Positions 8,985 to 17,570 are shown, counted from the first letter of the stretch. The stretch: DNA of 64,000 bases from Candidatus Poribacteria bacterium (GCA_028818695.1 JAPPNK010000020.1:259600-323599), one strand, 5' to 3'. Made by a program: numbers and translations. The notes: a model not told the origin generated them from the sequence alone.

Positions 8985-10355
8985 ATGCCTCTCAACGTTT
9001 TATGGATCTACGGCGAAGACCTGTCCCCCGACATCGCATGCTACGGAACTCCCGCTGTTCAGACGCCGAATATCGACCGGCTCGCCGCCGAGGGGGCGCT
9101 CTATACGAACGCTTTCGTTACATGCCCCGTCTGCTCTCCGAGCCGATCCGCTCTCATCACGGGAACCTACCAGACCTCCTTTGGGGCGCATCAGCACCGC
9201 AGCAAGCGCGGCTCGCCGCTTCCTGAGCATATGGAGCTGATCACAGATCGGTTTCGCGCCGCGGGTTATTTCACCTCAAACAGCCCAGGTCCCCCTTTCA
9301 ACCGCCGCGGAAAAACCGACTTCAACTTCAACGCGCCGAATCCGTTCGATGGGATTGACTGGAGCGAACGGGGAGCCGACCAGCCGTTTTACGCCCAATG
9401 CAACATTCCAGACACGCACCGCGTTTTCACGCGCGATCCAGAGCGGCCTGTCGACCCTGAAGCGGCGGAGCTTCCGCCCTATTATCCCGACCATCCGCTG
9501 ACGCGGGCTGATTGGGCGCGGTATCTTGAAAGCGTTCAGGTTGTCGACCGAAAGTTGGGAAAGATTCTGGAGCGTCTTGACGAAGAGGGCTTGGCGGACA
9601 ACACGGCTGTCTTCTTTTTGAGCGATCATGGACGGGCGCATCCGCGCTGCAAGCAATTTCTGTACGACGGCGGCATACGCATACCGCTCATTGCCCGCAT
9701 CCCCGGCGGAGAGAAGGGCGTCGTGAAGGACGATCTTGTCAGCGGAGTCGATCTAGCGCCGACCGCCCTCTCTCTCGCCGGCCTTCCGATTCCAGGTTAC
9801 ATGGAAGGGGCGCCCTTCCTCGGTCCGGACGCCCAGACGCGGGGTTATATCGTCTCAGCGCGCGACCGGTGCGACGGAACGGACGACCGCATCCGGTGCA
9901 TACGAACGAAAACGCATAAATATATCCGCAACTTCCATCCTGAACGCCCGTATCTGCAGTTCAACGCCTACAAAAAACTGCAGTATCCCGTCCTGGCGCT
10001 CCTGGAGGCGCTGCGGAACCGCGGCGAGCTGAGCGCGGCGCAGCTGCCCTTCATGGCAGATGAACGGCTTTCGGAGGAGCTGTACAACCTTCAGAACGAT
10101 CCGCATGAGACGGCGAACCTTGCCGGGGAGGCTGAGAATCAGGAGACGCTGCGCGTCCTTAGACAGACGCTTGATGAGTGGATTCGCGTTACAGCCGATC
10201 AAGGCGAGACGCCCGAAGACCCAGCAGTTGCCGCCGAAGAGGACAAGAAGATGCAGGCGTCGTATGAAGGCGGGATGGAGCGGCGCAACCTCCCAACAGA
10301 CATTTCGCCTGAAGCGTATCTTGAGTGGTGGATGGAGCAGTTTGGGTTGAGTTGA
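8985..10355 (+). CDS. type I formylglycine sulfatase, N-sulfoglucosamine-sulfohydrolase-like
   Basis: 456 residues, start ATG 8985 after AAAGGAG. D12 (YGEDLSPD) and C50-S-P-S-R54 (CPVCSPSRSALITG) give the metal ligand and the formylglycine Cys. FFLSDHGRAHPRCKQFLYDGG and DLAPTALSLAGLPIP are typical of heparan N-sulfatase-type enzymes from marine and planctomycete-like bacteria. No signal peptide is visible. It differs substantially from the sulfatase just upstream, so the pair is not a recent duplication, and the two probably remove sulfates at different positions of one substrate. It is the last gene of the 6.4-10.4 kb unit. Confidence 0.93.
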   Translation: MPLNVLWIYGEDLSPDIACYGTPAVQTPNIDRLAAEGALYTNAFVTCPVCSPSRSALITGTYQTSFGAHQHRSKRGSPLPEHMELITDRFRAAGYFTSNSPGPPFNRRGKTDFNFNAPNPFDGIDWSERGADQPFYAQCNIPDTHRVFTRDPERPVDPEAAELPPYYPDHPLTRADWARYLESVQVVDRKLGKILERLDEEGLADNTAVFFLSDHGRAHPRCKQFLYDGGIRIPLIARIPGGEKGVVKDDLVSGVDLAPTALSLAGLPIPGYMEGAPFLGPDAQTRGYIVSARDRCDGTDDRIRCIRTKTHKYIRNFHPERPYLQFNAYKKLQYPVLALLEALRNRGELSAAQLPFMADERLSEELYNLQNDPHETANLAGEAENQETLRVLRQTLDEWIRVTADQGETPEDPAVAAEEDKKMQASYEGGMERRNLPTDISPEAYLEWWMEQFGLS

Positions 10356-10379
10356 CGCGAGCTGGTATTGTTACCCATA

Positions 10380-10445
10380 AGGCGGGAATCCAAGCAGAAA
10401 CCGTCTGCCTCCGCCAGGCGGCATGCTCTAACTAAAGCGCTGAGA
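10380..10445 (+). repeat. partial MITE-like element, copy E (right half)
   Basis: It matches the right half of the full copy at 17388-17544: GCGGGAATC, GCAGAAACCGTC, GCCAGGCG and the terminus AACTAAAGCGCT. The left half and left terminal repeat are absent. The rest of the gap to the lipoprotein start at 10534 shows no clear promoter or other feature. Confidence 0.7.
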
Positions 10446-10533
10446 ATTGCATTTTGCAGGCATTTGCTGTAGGGTTACTTGAAGGACATTTGTCTATTGA
10501 AGTGTACGCTTTGAACTTGGAAGGAATTGAGTC

Positions 10534-11088
10534 TTGAAAAAAGCGATGTTTGCTGCGCTGGCGTTTGCCGCGTTTGCTTTCTTGATCTCGTGCGGCGAGG
10601 ATGAGCCAGACCCAGACCCGGAGCCGGAGCCTAATCATCAGCAGATCATTGACGAAGTGAACGCTCGTTTGGACGCGCTTGGCTTCGTCTTGAATGCCGA
10701 CAATTCCGCAGCCATGGTCGTCTCGTTTAATTTTAAAACCGCCGACACGGCTGAGAACAGGGCGCTGCTGAAGGTACTTGCGCCGAACGCCCCGACCGAC
10801 GGCCGCCTCATCGTCAGATCCGAGCAAACTCTTGAGGAGTTCACAGCAGGGGTAGAGCCTCCGTTGGAGGTCGGCAACATGAAGCTGGAGGTCGCATCCG
10901 AAACGAGCGTCGCGATGAATGTTGAATTCATCGGAACGGTGACGATCGACGAAAACGATGTGCCGATCGGCATCAACACGGAGAATACAGGCTCCGAAAC
11001 GTACACGATCAAATACCCTCTTTCAGCCGGCGGGCTTGAGATCGACGGCGCCTGGTATGCGGCAGTAGAAGCAGAGGAAACTCCTTAA
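10534..11088 (+). CDS. predicted lipoprotein, first of a tandem pair
   Basis: 184 residues from TTG 10534, with GGAAGGAA upstream. The signal peptide ends at the lipobox LISC (Cys20), followed by an acidic, proline-rich tether (EDEPDPDPEPEPN). The Asp at +2 after Cys is absent (sequence is CGED), which in enterobacteria would favour the outer membrane. The mature domain of about 140 residues is mostly beta-strand (AMVVSFNFKT, VGNMKLEVASETSVAMNVEFIGTVTID, YTIKYPLSAGGLEIDGAWYAA) and resembles a small NTF2- or nucleoplasmin-like fold, but I cannot name a family. A close paralogue follows 105 bases later. Confidence 0.8.
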   Translation: MKKAMFAALAFAAFAFLISCGEDEPDPDPEPEPNHQQIIDEVNARLDALGFVLNADNSAAMVVSFNFKTADTAENRALLKVLAPNAPTDGRLIVRSEQTLEEFTAGVEPPLEVGNMKLEVASETSVAMNVEFIGTVTIDENDVPIGINTENTGSETYTIKYPLSAGGLEIDGAWYAAVEAEETP

Positions 11089-11096
11089 CGCCGCGC

Positions 11097-11130
11097 CGTT
11101 CACTTGGTGTGGATGCCGCCGCGGTGAACG
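11097..11130 (+). terminator. possible hairpin after the first lipoprotein gene
   Basis: CGTTCAC (11097-11103) pairs with GTGAACG (11124-11130) around a 20-base GC-rich loop. There is no U-run, so terminator function is uncertain. Confidence 0.3.
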
Positions 11131-11193
11131 CTGCATTGCGCATTTTGGTTGGTTATGTTATTGTTGCAGTCAACTTGGAACTTGGAGAAAGTC

Positions 11194-11742
11194 ATGAAGT
11201 GGACTTTGTTTGCGGCGGCGTTCATTGGCGCCGCTTTTTTGATCTCGTGCGGCGAAGATGATCCAGACCCGGAGCCGGGTCCTGATCATCAGCAGATCAT
11301 TGACGATGTGAACGCTCGTTTGGACGCGATTGGCGGCGTCTCGAACATCGGCAGCGCCACAGCCATGGTCGTCACATTTGATTTTGCAACCGCCGACACG
11401 GTTGAGAACAGGGCGCTGTTGGGCGTACTTGCCCCGAACGCCCCGACCGACGGCCGGCTCATCCTCAGAATCCAACAAACCTTAGAGCAGGTCGCGGCAG
11501 GGGAGCCTGGGATGTTGGAGGTCGGCAATATGAAGCTGGAGGTTGAATCCGAAACGAGCGTCGCCATGAATGTTGACTTCATCGGGACGGTGACGATCGA
11601 CGCAAACCAAGTGCCGATCGGCGTCAACACGGAGAATTCAAGCTCCGACACGTTCATGATCAAGTACCCGCTCATGGAGGGCGGACTTGATATTGACGGC
11701 GTCTGGTATGCGGCAATACCGCCAGTGGAGGAAACTCCCTGA
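11194..11742 (+). CDS. predicted lipoprotein, second of a tandem pair
   Basis: 182 residues from ATG 11194. An in-frame ATG at 11149 would add 15 residues and spoil the signal peptide, and GGAGA lies upstream of 11194. Lipobox LISC (Cys19) followed by EDDPDPEPGP. It aligns over its full length with the gene at 10534: shared stretches include DHQQIID-VNARLDA, ADTVENRALLGVLAPNAPTDGRLI, VGNMKLEV-SETSVAMNV and FIGTVTID. Differences cluster in a short loop (LEQVAAGEPGML against LEEFTAGVEPPL) and in the beta-hairpin after ATAMVVTFDF. Both copies are intact. Function unknown, probably envelope-anchored. Confidence 0.8.
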   Translation: MKWTLFAAAFIGAAFLISCGEDDPDPEPGPDHQQIIDDVNARLDAIGGVSNIGSATAMVVTFDFATADTVENRALLGVLAPNAPTDGRLILRIQQTLEQVAAGEPGMLEVGNMKLEVESETSVAMNVDFIGTVTIDANQVPIGVNTENSSSDTFMIKYPLMEGGLDIDGVWYAAIPPVEETP

Positions 11743-11744
11743 CG

Positions 11745-12761
11745 CTACTTGAATTGCGCTGCCAGCTCTTCAGCCCAGCGTTTGTTTGCGTCGATGGTTC
11801 GGCCGGCGTTGTGCGGCGTATGCACAACGTTCGGCCGACCTAGCAACGGGTCGTCCAGCGGCAGCGGTTCAATGTCCCAAACATCCGCGGCGAGGGCGAG
11901 TTCGTTTGCCAGAACGCGTCTGCGCACCGCTTCCATGTCGCAGATGCGGGCGCGCGTCACCAGCACGACGAGGCAGCCTTTCGGCAGCGCGTTGATATGC
12001 TCCGCCGTTACGATTCCGCGCGTTGAATCGCGGAGGGGAACCATCGGCGCGAAGATTTCCGCGTCGGAGACGAGCCTGTCGAGCCGCCATTCTTTGCGCC
12101 CGCCGCCTCGGTGGAAGCACGGGTCTGGGGCGTAGGGGTCCCACGAAGCCACATCCGCCCCAAGAGCCGAGCAGAAGCTGGCGTAGCGCGAGCCGATATT
12201 GCCCGCTCCGACGATCCGGACGCGCTTGCCGTGAATCGTCCCGCTTGTGAAGTTGGGATCGTCGCCAAACTGATGACCGCGGGCACCCGGTTTGCCGACG
12301 CCGCCGGGCGGGTTGTAGTTCCACGGGGCGAGGTCGTTGATGATCTGGCGGTGGAGCTGCGGGATTCGCCGCAGGGCGCAGAGCGTGAGGGCGAGTCCGT
12401 ATTCGGAGACGGTTTGCCCCCAGAACCCTTCGCTGGTGTGGCGGTAGGTCTCGACGCCTCGCTCCTTGAGCAGCTGCCGAGCCTTGTCGTTGAAGTTGGA
12501 GCCGTAGCTGCCTTGGAAGACCGCCTCTTCCAGTTGCGGCATCGCCTTGAGACATTCGAACGTCACGGGCGCGCCCATGCTGACAAGTCGGCGGGCGTTT
12601 TCAAGGGCGGAGGCGGCTTGTCCAACCGTTCGGCTGTCGCCGGGTTCTAATCGGATAAACTCAACCTCGCCCTGCGCTTTCCACAGGCGGTGGAAGTGAT
12701 CAGCGGCATACGGCCAGACGCCGTCAAAATTTGGGTGTACGACCATCAAGCTTTCGCTCAT
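11745..12761 (-). CDS. D-isomer-specific 2-hydroxyacid dehydrogenase family protein
   Basis: 338 residues, start ATG 12761 after AGGGAGA. Rossmann motif VGAGNIGS (185-190), NAD-binding Asp in SWDPYAP, and a catalytic set at R272 (TRARICD, replacing the usual NTARG), E298 (DIEP) and H317 (TPHNAG). An unusual loop HQFGDDPNFTSGTIHG precedes the nucleotide-binding domain. The family interconverts 2-oxo and 2-hydroxy acids using NAD(P)H. It is the last gene of the 16.5-11.7 kb minus-strand run, 15 bases after the restriction enzyme gene. With ThuA and PfkB nearby it fits sugar or sugar-acid metabolism. Confidence 0.85.
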   Translation of the reverse strand: MSESLMVVHPNFDGVWPYAADHFHRLWKAQGEVEFIRLEPGDSRTVGQAASALENARRLVSMGAPVTFECLKAMPQLEEAVFQGSYGSNFNDKARQLLKERGVETYRHTSEGFWGQTVSEYGLALTLCALRRIPQLHRQIINDLAPWNYNPPGGVGKPGARGHQFGDDPNFTSGTIHGKRVRIVGAGNIGSRYASFCSALGADVASWDPYAPDPCFHRGGGRKEWRLDRLVSDAEIFAPMVPLRDSTRGIVTAEHINALPKGCLVVLVTRARICDMEAVRRRVLANELALAADVWDIEPLPLDDPLLGRPNVVHTPHNAGRTIDANKRWAEELAAQFK

Positions 12762-12776
12762 GTTTTCTCCCTTGCA

Positions 12777-13931
12777 TCATTGCGCAGATTGTAAAAGTTC
12801 ATTCCAGTAACGGATATGCGAGTCTTTGATGTTCGCATCCAGCATAAAATCTGAGCGTATATTTTTTGTATAATAATCCAAGAAGAGCGTCGGATCGCTC
12901 AATAGGCGCAGATAATACTTGATAGACGGCAATATTCCATTGACAATCACCTCGCAACCATGCTGATCACGAATTCGGCGGATTGAGTCGTTCACCGCGC
13001 TTCTGTCATCAATGTCGTTCTCGGCTGTTGTGAGGATATAGTAGCGAGAAAGTGCCGCGTCGGAAAATTTATGGTAGGCGTCATCGACAATGCTTGAAGA
13101 AATTGTGATGTTGTGCTTGATTTCCACCGCCTCAAAATAATTGCCTTTTTCGTCAAGAACCTCAATATCTCCGATTCCTCCAGATTTTGCATCCGATACA
13201 GTGTGAAATTTTAGTTTTTGGAGCGTTTTATTTCTATACCTTTCAATGCTCATGAGCATCTCGTATGCCGAAAAGACCGCCAATACAGGCAGTCTAGAAG
13301 CCCCGGCAACTCCATAATTAAAGGACAATTGCTGTCTTAGGAGATTCATGATTTCATCGATTGTGATGCTTTTTGATCTTACGGACTGGGTATATCTTCG
13401 CGCAGATGCGGACATATTATCCAGATCGGCGATCGTTCGATCCATAACATCATTCAGAGCGACAAAAACTGCGCAAAGATACAGATTCGGATCCTCTTGA
13501 TTTTCCTCAACATCGTTGAGAATCTGCAGAAACGATTCTCGTACAGAAATATCTCGAATCCTGCCAGGATAGTCCAGCGTGTAGGGATGAGCTTGTTCAA
13601 GCGAACGAGTTAGCCATCCGCTGCCTCCTTTCATGGCGAATCTCGGAAATCGATCTCGAATAAAAGGCGTAACGTGTTGTGTGTCATATCCCCTGCCTGA
13701 ATAGCCGTTTAAAAGCTCTTTTTTATGGCTGCGAACGTCTTGACTAGGAGATTCAATCTTTTTCGTCAAAGAGGTAATCAAGACCGCAAGAACCGCCTTC
13801 TGAGATTCTGCTTTTTCTATGATTTCTTCAACCCACCCTCTTTGTTGATCAGAAAGTTCCGAAAAAATATTCGCATTCGACAACGCTTTCTGATACGATC
13901 GTTCCAAGATGGAAGCGGCTAGGCTGCTCAT
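12777..13931 (-). CDS. type II restriction endonuclease, SacI-family-like
   Basis: 384 residues, markedly AT-richer than its neighbours. A PD-(D/E)xK nuclease site is visible: D255 (GGIGDIEV) and E270-x-K272 (AVEIKHN), preceded by SRLPVLAVFSAYEML..ERYRNKTLQKLKFHT. From memory this pattern resembles the RE_SacI Pfam family (GAGCTC), but recognition specificity cannot be read here. The N-terminal half is helical. The start codon overlaps the methyltransferase stop (TAATG), the usual layout of a coupled restriction-modification pair. Low GC and rarer codons (ATA, AAT, AAA, TTA) point to recent acquisition. Confidence is high that it is the restriction partner and moderate for the family. Confidence 0.75.
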   Translation of the reverse strand: MSSLAASILERSYQKALSNANIFSELSDQQRGWVEEIIEKAESQKAVLAVLITSLTKKIESPSQDVRSHKKELLNGYSGRGYDTQHVTPFIRDRFPRFAMKGGSGWLTRSLEQAHPYTLDYPGRIRDISVRESFLQILNDVEENQEDPNLYLCAVFVALNDVMDRTIADLDNMSASARRYTQSVRSKSITIDEIMNLLRQQLSFNYGVAGASRLPVLAVFSAYEMLMSIERYRNKTLQKLKFHTVSDAKSGGIGDIEVLDEKGNYFEAVEIKHNITISSSIVDDAYHKFSDAALSRYYILTTAENDIDDRSAVNDSIRRIRDQHGCEVIVNGILPSIKYYLRLLSDPTLFLDYYTKNIRSDFMLDANIKDSHIRYWNELLQSAQ

Positions 13932-14965
13932 TATTTTCTTTCAAACAATTTATAGACGGCATGCGGCGTATCGGATACCCGCCGACGGGCATCCTTGCAA
14001 TATTCAGGATTGATTTCGTAGCCGATATAACGGCGCCCCATGTTTTTACAGGCGACCGCTGTCGATCCCGACCCCATAAACGGATCTAAAACCAGCGCGC
14101 CGGGCGGGGTCAAAAGATGCAAAAATTCTTCGACGATCTCTACAGGATAGATCGCCGGATGCTTGTTGCCTTTGACAGCGGCGACCGGCGTCTCGATCAC
14201 ATCACGCTTGAGACGCCTTCCATGCATTCGAATGATGGTGAAGCCCTTATTCTTGATCTGCAGCTGGCGTCCTCCCGCCTGCCCGCCGAACGGCTCGGCA
14301 TGGACGCCGCGTATCTTCATTCGAAAGCTGTAGGTCTCCCCGCGGCGAACTTCTTGTATGACCTCGGTTAGTTCGCGTCGGGCGGCTTTTTTTTCGTCTT
14401 TCGACAGGTCCGATTGTTCAATCAGCTCAAAATACCGTTGGCCGATCTTGGAGGACGGTTTGTTGCCGGCTTGCATCGGGGCGTCAGACTTCGCCAAAAA
14501 TGCGTCTATATCGTAGTAGTACCGATCCGATTTCACAAAATGAAAAAACGGCTCTGTGCTGCTGACAAGGCGCCGGCGAAATTGCCTCGGCGTTGGATTG
14601 CGCTTCACCCATGTGATTTCATTGACCAGCTTGACCAGTCCTGTTTCGGCTGCCGCAAGCGCAAAACGGTAAGGTACCAGAAGCAGACTCCCGTCCAGAT
14701 ATTTGTCGCCCACATTGAAGACGAGACTCCCGCTTTTCTTTACGACCCTGACGCATTCGCAAAATAGACTCAGCAGTTTCTCGATATAGTCGTCCACATG
14801 CTGTTCGTTGCCCATTCCGCCGCCGTAGTCACGCTGCTGAAAGTAGGGCGGAGAGGTGATCGCAAGATCAACACTCTCATTCGGCAGCTCGCGAATCAGC
14901 TCTAGGTTGTCGCCGCAGACGATTTGATCAATCGGCAAGGATTCGAATCGGTCAAAGCCGCGCAT
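13931..14965 (-). CDS. DNA methyltransferase of a type II restriction-modification system (TSPPY class)
   Basis: 344 residues from ATG 14965, 2 bases after the ThuA stop. An in-frame upstream ATG at 15019 lies inside ThuA. Motif IV T37-SPPY41 precedes motif I DPFMGSGST near residue 300, the beta-type order, and SPPY is typical of N4-cytosine (sometimes N6-adenine) methyltransferases. The target-recognition region lies between them. The enzyme protects the host from the neighbouring nuclease, with which it shares a 1-base overlap. It is inserted between ThuA and the hydroxyacid dehydrogenase, with no integrase or repeat visible at the joints. Confidence 0.92.
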   Translation of the reverse strand: MRGFDRFESLPIDQIVCGDNLELIRELPNESVDLAITSPPYFQQRDYGGGMGNEQHVDDYIEKLLSLFCECVRVVKKSGSLVFNVGDKYLDGSLLLVPYRFALAAAETGLVKLVNEITWVKRNPTPRQFRRRLVSSTEPFFHFVKSDRYYYDIDAFLAKSDAPMQAGNKPSSKIGQRYFELIEQSDLSKDEKKAARRELTEVIQEVRRGETYSFRMKIRGVHAEPFGGQAGGRQLQIKNKGFTIIRMHGRRLKRDVIETPVAAVKGNKHPAIYPVEIVEEFLHLLTPPGALVLDPFMGSGSTAVACKNMGRRYIGYEINPEYCKDARRRVSDTPHAVYKLFERK

Positions 14966-14967
14966 CG

Positions 14968-15636
14968 TCAAACTCGCCGCGACGCCCATCTCGCCGCGTT
15001 CACAAACACCTTGCGGCACGGCTCCTCAAACAGGACGCGGTACGTCTCATGCCCCGGACGAAAATAAAAGATGCGCCCCAGACCGCGCTCCCAGCAGCAA
15101 CCTGTGCGGAACACCTCGCCCTCCCGAAACGAAGAAATCATAACGATGCAGTCCGGCGTCGGTATGTCGAACGGCTCCACATACATTTCCGCCTCCGGCA
15201 GCGTGAACTTCTGCCCCAAGCCCTCCGCGATCGGATGCGACGGCTCAACGATATACACATGCTCCTCTTCCTCTTCTTCGCGCCAGCCGGCAATGTTGCC
15301 TGTCGTTCCAAGAATGGCGCGAAACGGCTTCGAGTGGAGAGCGGAATGGATCGGCACAAAGCCCATCCCCCGCGCGAGAATATGTTTCAGGACGCGGGCT
15401 GTTGAGTCGTCTGTGACCTGCCCGTGGCGCGAGTGCGCCCAGTAGAACAGCACATCCGCCCGCGCCAGCGCCTCCTCGCTCAGACCCTGGTCAGGGTCGG
15501 ACAGCTGCGCCGTCTCCGCCTCAATCCCTGCCTCGCGCAGCGCGTCCGCAACAGCGCCGTTGATCCCGTCCGGATAGACCGACTCAGGCTCCGACCGTTC
15601 CGTCCAGCAGAGGGCTTTGATCGGTTCTTGACTCAT
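14968..15636 (-). CDS. ThuA-domain protein (trehalose-utilisation family)
   Basis: 222 residues, start ATG 15636 preceded by AAGGAG. A ThuA-like class I glutamine-amidotransferase-fold protein: ALCWTERSEPESVYPDGINGAVADALREAG, then ADVLFYWAHSRHGQV, GMGFVPIHSALHSKPFRAILGT, HPIAEGL and GLGRIFYFRPGHETY, in the family order. The family is linked to disaccharide breakdown together with Gfo/Idh/MocA and DUF1080 proteins in many environmental bacteria. The reaction is not firmly established. The glutamate-rich stretch EEEEEEH near residue 125 is unusual. It lies 80 bases downstream of the PfkB gene, on the same strand. Confidence 0.88.
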   Translation of the reverse strand: MSQEPIKALCWTERSEPESVYPDGINGAVADALREAGIEAETAQLSDPDQGLSEEALARADVLFYWAHSRHGQVTDDSTARVLKHILARGMGFVPIHSALHSKPFRAILGTTGNIAGWREEEEEEHVYIVEPSHPIAEGLGQKFTLPEAEMYVEPFDIPTPDCIVMISSFREGEVFRTGCCWERGLGRIFYFRPGHETYRVLFEEPCRKVFVNAARWASRRV

Positions 15637-15716
15637 TTAATACGCTCCTTCGTTTGCGTTGTTTGCGTTACGGTTCGTTTCTGTAAATCGTACATTGCCC
15701 GCCCGAATCTTTTGTT

Positions 15717-16547
15717 TCATGCATACGTTCTGCATTTTCTCCGTTCCCGTATCTGCTCTTTGGTCGGCGCTCCCATCGGACCGACCGTTTCGACCGCGAG
15801 GGAGGCGGCGCAGTTTGCAAAATCGACCGCTTCGCCCGCCTTTCCTGTTTTTGCATAACATATCAAAAACGCTGCCGCAAACACATCGCCCGCTCCTGTC
15901 GGGTCGCGCTCCTGCGCTTGATACGCCGGGAACGACTCCGCCTTGCCCTTCTCATACAAGACGGCTCCGCGCTTCCCCTGCGTCAAGACGGTCAGCGGCG
16001 ACAAGGAGCGGAACCGTTCTAGTTCGTCAGGAAAAGGGGCGATGTCCTCCTCGCTCAAAATCAGCGCGTCCAGCTGCGGCAAAATGCGCTCCGCATGTTC
16101 CATGCGTTTTGCGCGGACATTTCCCTCCTCGTCCCATGCGCGAAGCCACCCCTGCGGCGCCGCGCCCGTCAACTTCCCGCAAACCGCCTCCAGCGCGCAT
16201 GGCTTCACCTCGTCAGCCAGGGGGCATAGATAGAGAATGTCCGGCTTTCCAATATCGGTTGGCACAGCCTTTTTTGTCAAAAGCGCGGCGCGGCTGTGCA
16301 GACGCTGCGTTCGGCGCCCATGGATGTCGTATCGGTTTTCGAAAGTCGTTGTGCGCTGCGAATGGACCCGGCGGATGTCTATATCGTCGGGGAGGTTGGG
16401 GTCAAAATCGGGGGCGAAGGAGGTAATGAGCTCCGTCTTTGCGCCAAGATTGCGCGCCGTAACGCCCGCATACGCGGCAGATCCGCCCAGCATATACCCG
16501 CTTGAGACGATGTCGCGGCACAAATGACCGACGCTGACAAACCGCAT
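15717..16547 (-). CDS. PfkB-family sugar kinase
   Basis: 276 residues from ATG 16547, chosen because AAGGG precedes it and MRFVSVGHLCRDI is the normal start; an ATG at 16598 would add 17 residues. Ribokinase fold: LGGSAAYAGVTARNLG near the N-terminus binds the sugar, TQGKRGAVLYEKG is the adenine region, and D215-PTGAGD-V (catalytic Asp221) is PfkB signature 2 with the anion hole. It is a little short for the family (about 300-330). The substrate could be ribose, fructose, a nucleoside or inositol. It heads the minus-strand run ending at 11745. Confidence 0.88.
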   Translation of the reverse strand: MRFVSVGHLCRDIVSSGYMLGGSAAYAGVTARNLGAKTELITSFAPDFDPNLPDDIDIRRVHSQRTTTFENRYDIHGRRTQRLHSRAALLTKKAVPTDIGKPDILYLCPLADEVKPCALEAVCGKLTGAAPQGWLRAWDEEGNVRAKRMEHAERILPQLDALILSEEDIAPFPDELERFRSLSPLTVLTQGKRGAVLYEKGKAESFPAYQAQERDPTGAGDVFAAAFLICYAKTGKAGEAVDFANCAASLAVETVGPMGAPTKEQIRERRKCRTYA

Positions 16548-16623
16548 GCTCAACCCTTGTTTTAACGCTACTTTAATCCGAGAAGGCGCCGCGCGCAAGA
16601 GGCGCCGCTCATACTCGTCTAAC

Positions 16624-16641
16624 GATGTCCCAACTTTAGGC
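16624..16641 (-). repeat. solo terminal repeat of the MITE-like element, copy H
   Basis: ATGTCCCAACTTTAGGC here is the reverse complement of the left end of copy B (GCCTAAAGTTGGGACA at 17382-17397). No body of the element is attached, so this is a remnant end in the gap between the PfkB gene and the secreted protein gene. Confidence 0.6.
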
Positions 16642-16658
16642 GCGGAGTCGGGGTTCTG

Positions 16659-16686
16659 TTGACTTGAGCGTCAAAATGTGTACCAT
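16659..16686 (+). promoter_or_regulatory. candidate promoter for the secreted protein gene
   Basis: TTGACT, a 16-base spacer, then TACCAT, about 35 bases before the ATG at 16721. The -35 box is one arm of a small dyad, TTGAC-N6-GTCAA. Confidence 0.35.
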
Positions 16687-16720
16687 GCGCAGAAAGCCCA
16701 AACTATCAGGAGAATAGACG

Positions 16721-17329
16721 ATGAAACGAATTTTTTGGATTGCCGGCGCGTTTGCCCTGCTGATTTCCTTCTCGGCGCATTCGGCGGTGGTCCGCGTGAG
16801 CGGAGACAACGCTTGGCAGGTGTTTCACAACGGCGAAATGATCGCGCAGGGGGACAACTGGCAGGCTCCGACCGTGACCGAATTTCAGCTGGACAACCGA
16901 GGCTACGCGCTGATCGCAATTTATGTTCACGACGCTGAACCTGGAGACGCCGGCAAAGGCGGATTTCTTGCGGACATCATTCTCGATGACGGAGAATATC
17001 TTTCAACAAACGCCGACGATCCTCGATGGAAATGCGATTCGGGGGACGTTATCGCCTCTCGAGACGACGGATGGGAAACGGCGGGTTTTGACGATTCGGA
17101 ATGGATGGAGCTGACCTACTATGAGCAGTTTGGAGAAGGCATCTGGGGCTTTGGGGCAGACGCCATGCGCAACCATCTAAATGATCCCGACTGCGAAGCG
17201 TATTGGGCGTGGTGCGGTCCAAATGACGGGGCGGACGACGTGTACTTCAGGTATGTGATTGGCGAGCTGGATGTGAAGCCTGCCGGCCGTTTGGCGGCCA
17301 GTTGGGGGGAGATCAAACAAGGGCGTTAG
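16721..17329 (+). CDS. secreted beta-sandwich protein, carbohydrate-binding-like
   Basis: 202 residues, start ATG 16721 with AGGAG 8 bases upstream. Signal peptide MKRIFWIAGAFALLISFSAHSA. The mature part reads like the galactose-binding jelly-roll accessory domains of rhamnosidases and discoidin-like lectins: AWQVFHNGEMIAQGDNW, YALIAIYVHDAEPG, GGFLADIILDDGEYLSTNADDPRWKC, GFDDSEWMEL. Four cysteines (KCDS, DPDCEAYWAWCG) could form disulphides in the periplasm. The C-terminal segment DVKPAGRLAASWGEIKQGR is separated and basic, possibly a sorting or anchor tail. It is a single-gene unit flanked by repeat copies H and B. Confidence 0.7.
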   Translation: MKRIFWIAGAFALLISFSAHSAVVRVSGDNAWQVFHNGEMIAQGDNWQAPTVTEFQLDNRGYALIAIYVHDAEPGDAGKGGFLADIILDDGEYLSTNADDPRWKCDSGDVIASRDDGWETAGFDDSEWMELTYYEQFGEGIWGFGADAMRNHLNDPDCEAYWAWCGPNDGADDVYFRYVIGELDVKPAGRLAASWGEIKQGR

Positions 17330-17387
17330 CTGCCAAACAGCTCGGAGGCGGGGGCAAAATCGACAGGGTTGCTGACATCATGCCTAA

Positions 17388-17544
17388 AGTTGGGACAGTT
17401 GAACGAATGATCTCTCTATTGATGGGAAAAGGCGCCGCCAACCAGGCCGTCATTCCCGCGAAGCATGTCCCCGTGAAAACGGGGAGCGGGAATCTAGAGG
17501 CGCCGCAGAAACCGTCCGCGTTCGCCCAGGCGAATGTCCCAACT
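17388..17544 (+). repeat. MITE-like element, copy B (complete)
   Basis: 157 bp bounded by AGTTGGGACA (17388-17397) and its exact reverse complement TGTCCCAACT (17535-17544). The body carries AATGATCTCTCTATTGATGG, CGCCAACCAGGCCGTCATTC and an expanded hairpin (CCCCG-TGAAAA-CGGGG) in place of the GCGAAAGC loop of copy C. No open reading frame is present. It fills most of the gap between the secreted protein gene and mfd. Confidence 0.85.
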
Positions 17545-17570
17545 AAAGCGCTAAGGTCAGAGGGTTGATC

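Noticed and set aside
12777-13931. Assigning GAGCTC specificity to the nuclease
   Set aside because: The family resemblance is from memory, and GAGCTC sites occur at normal density here, so specificity is left open.
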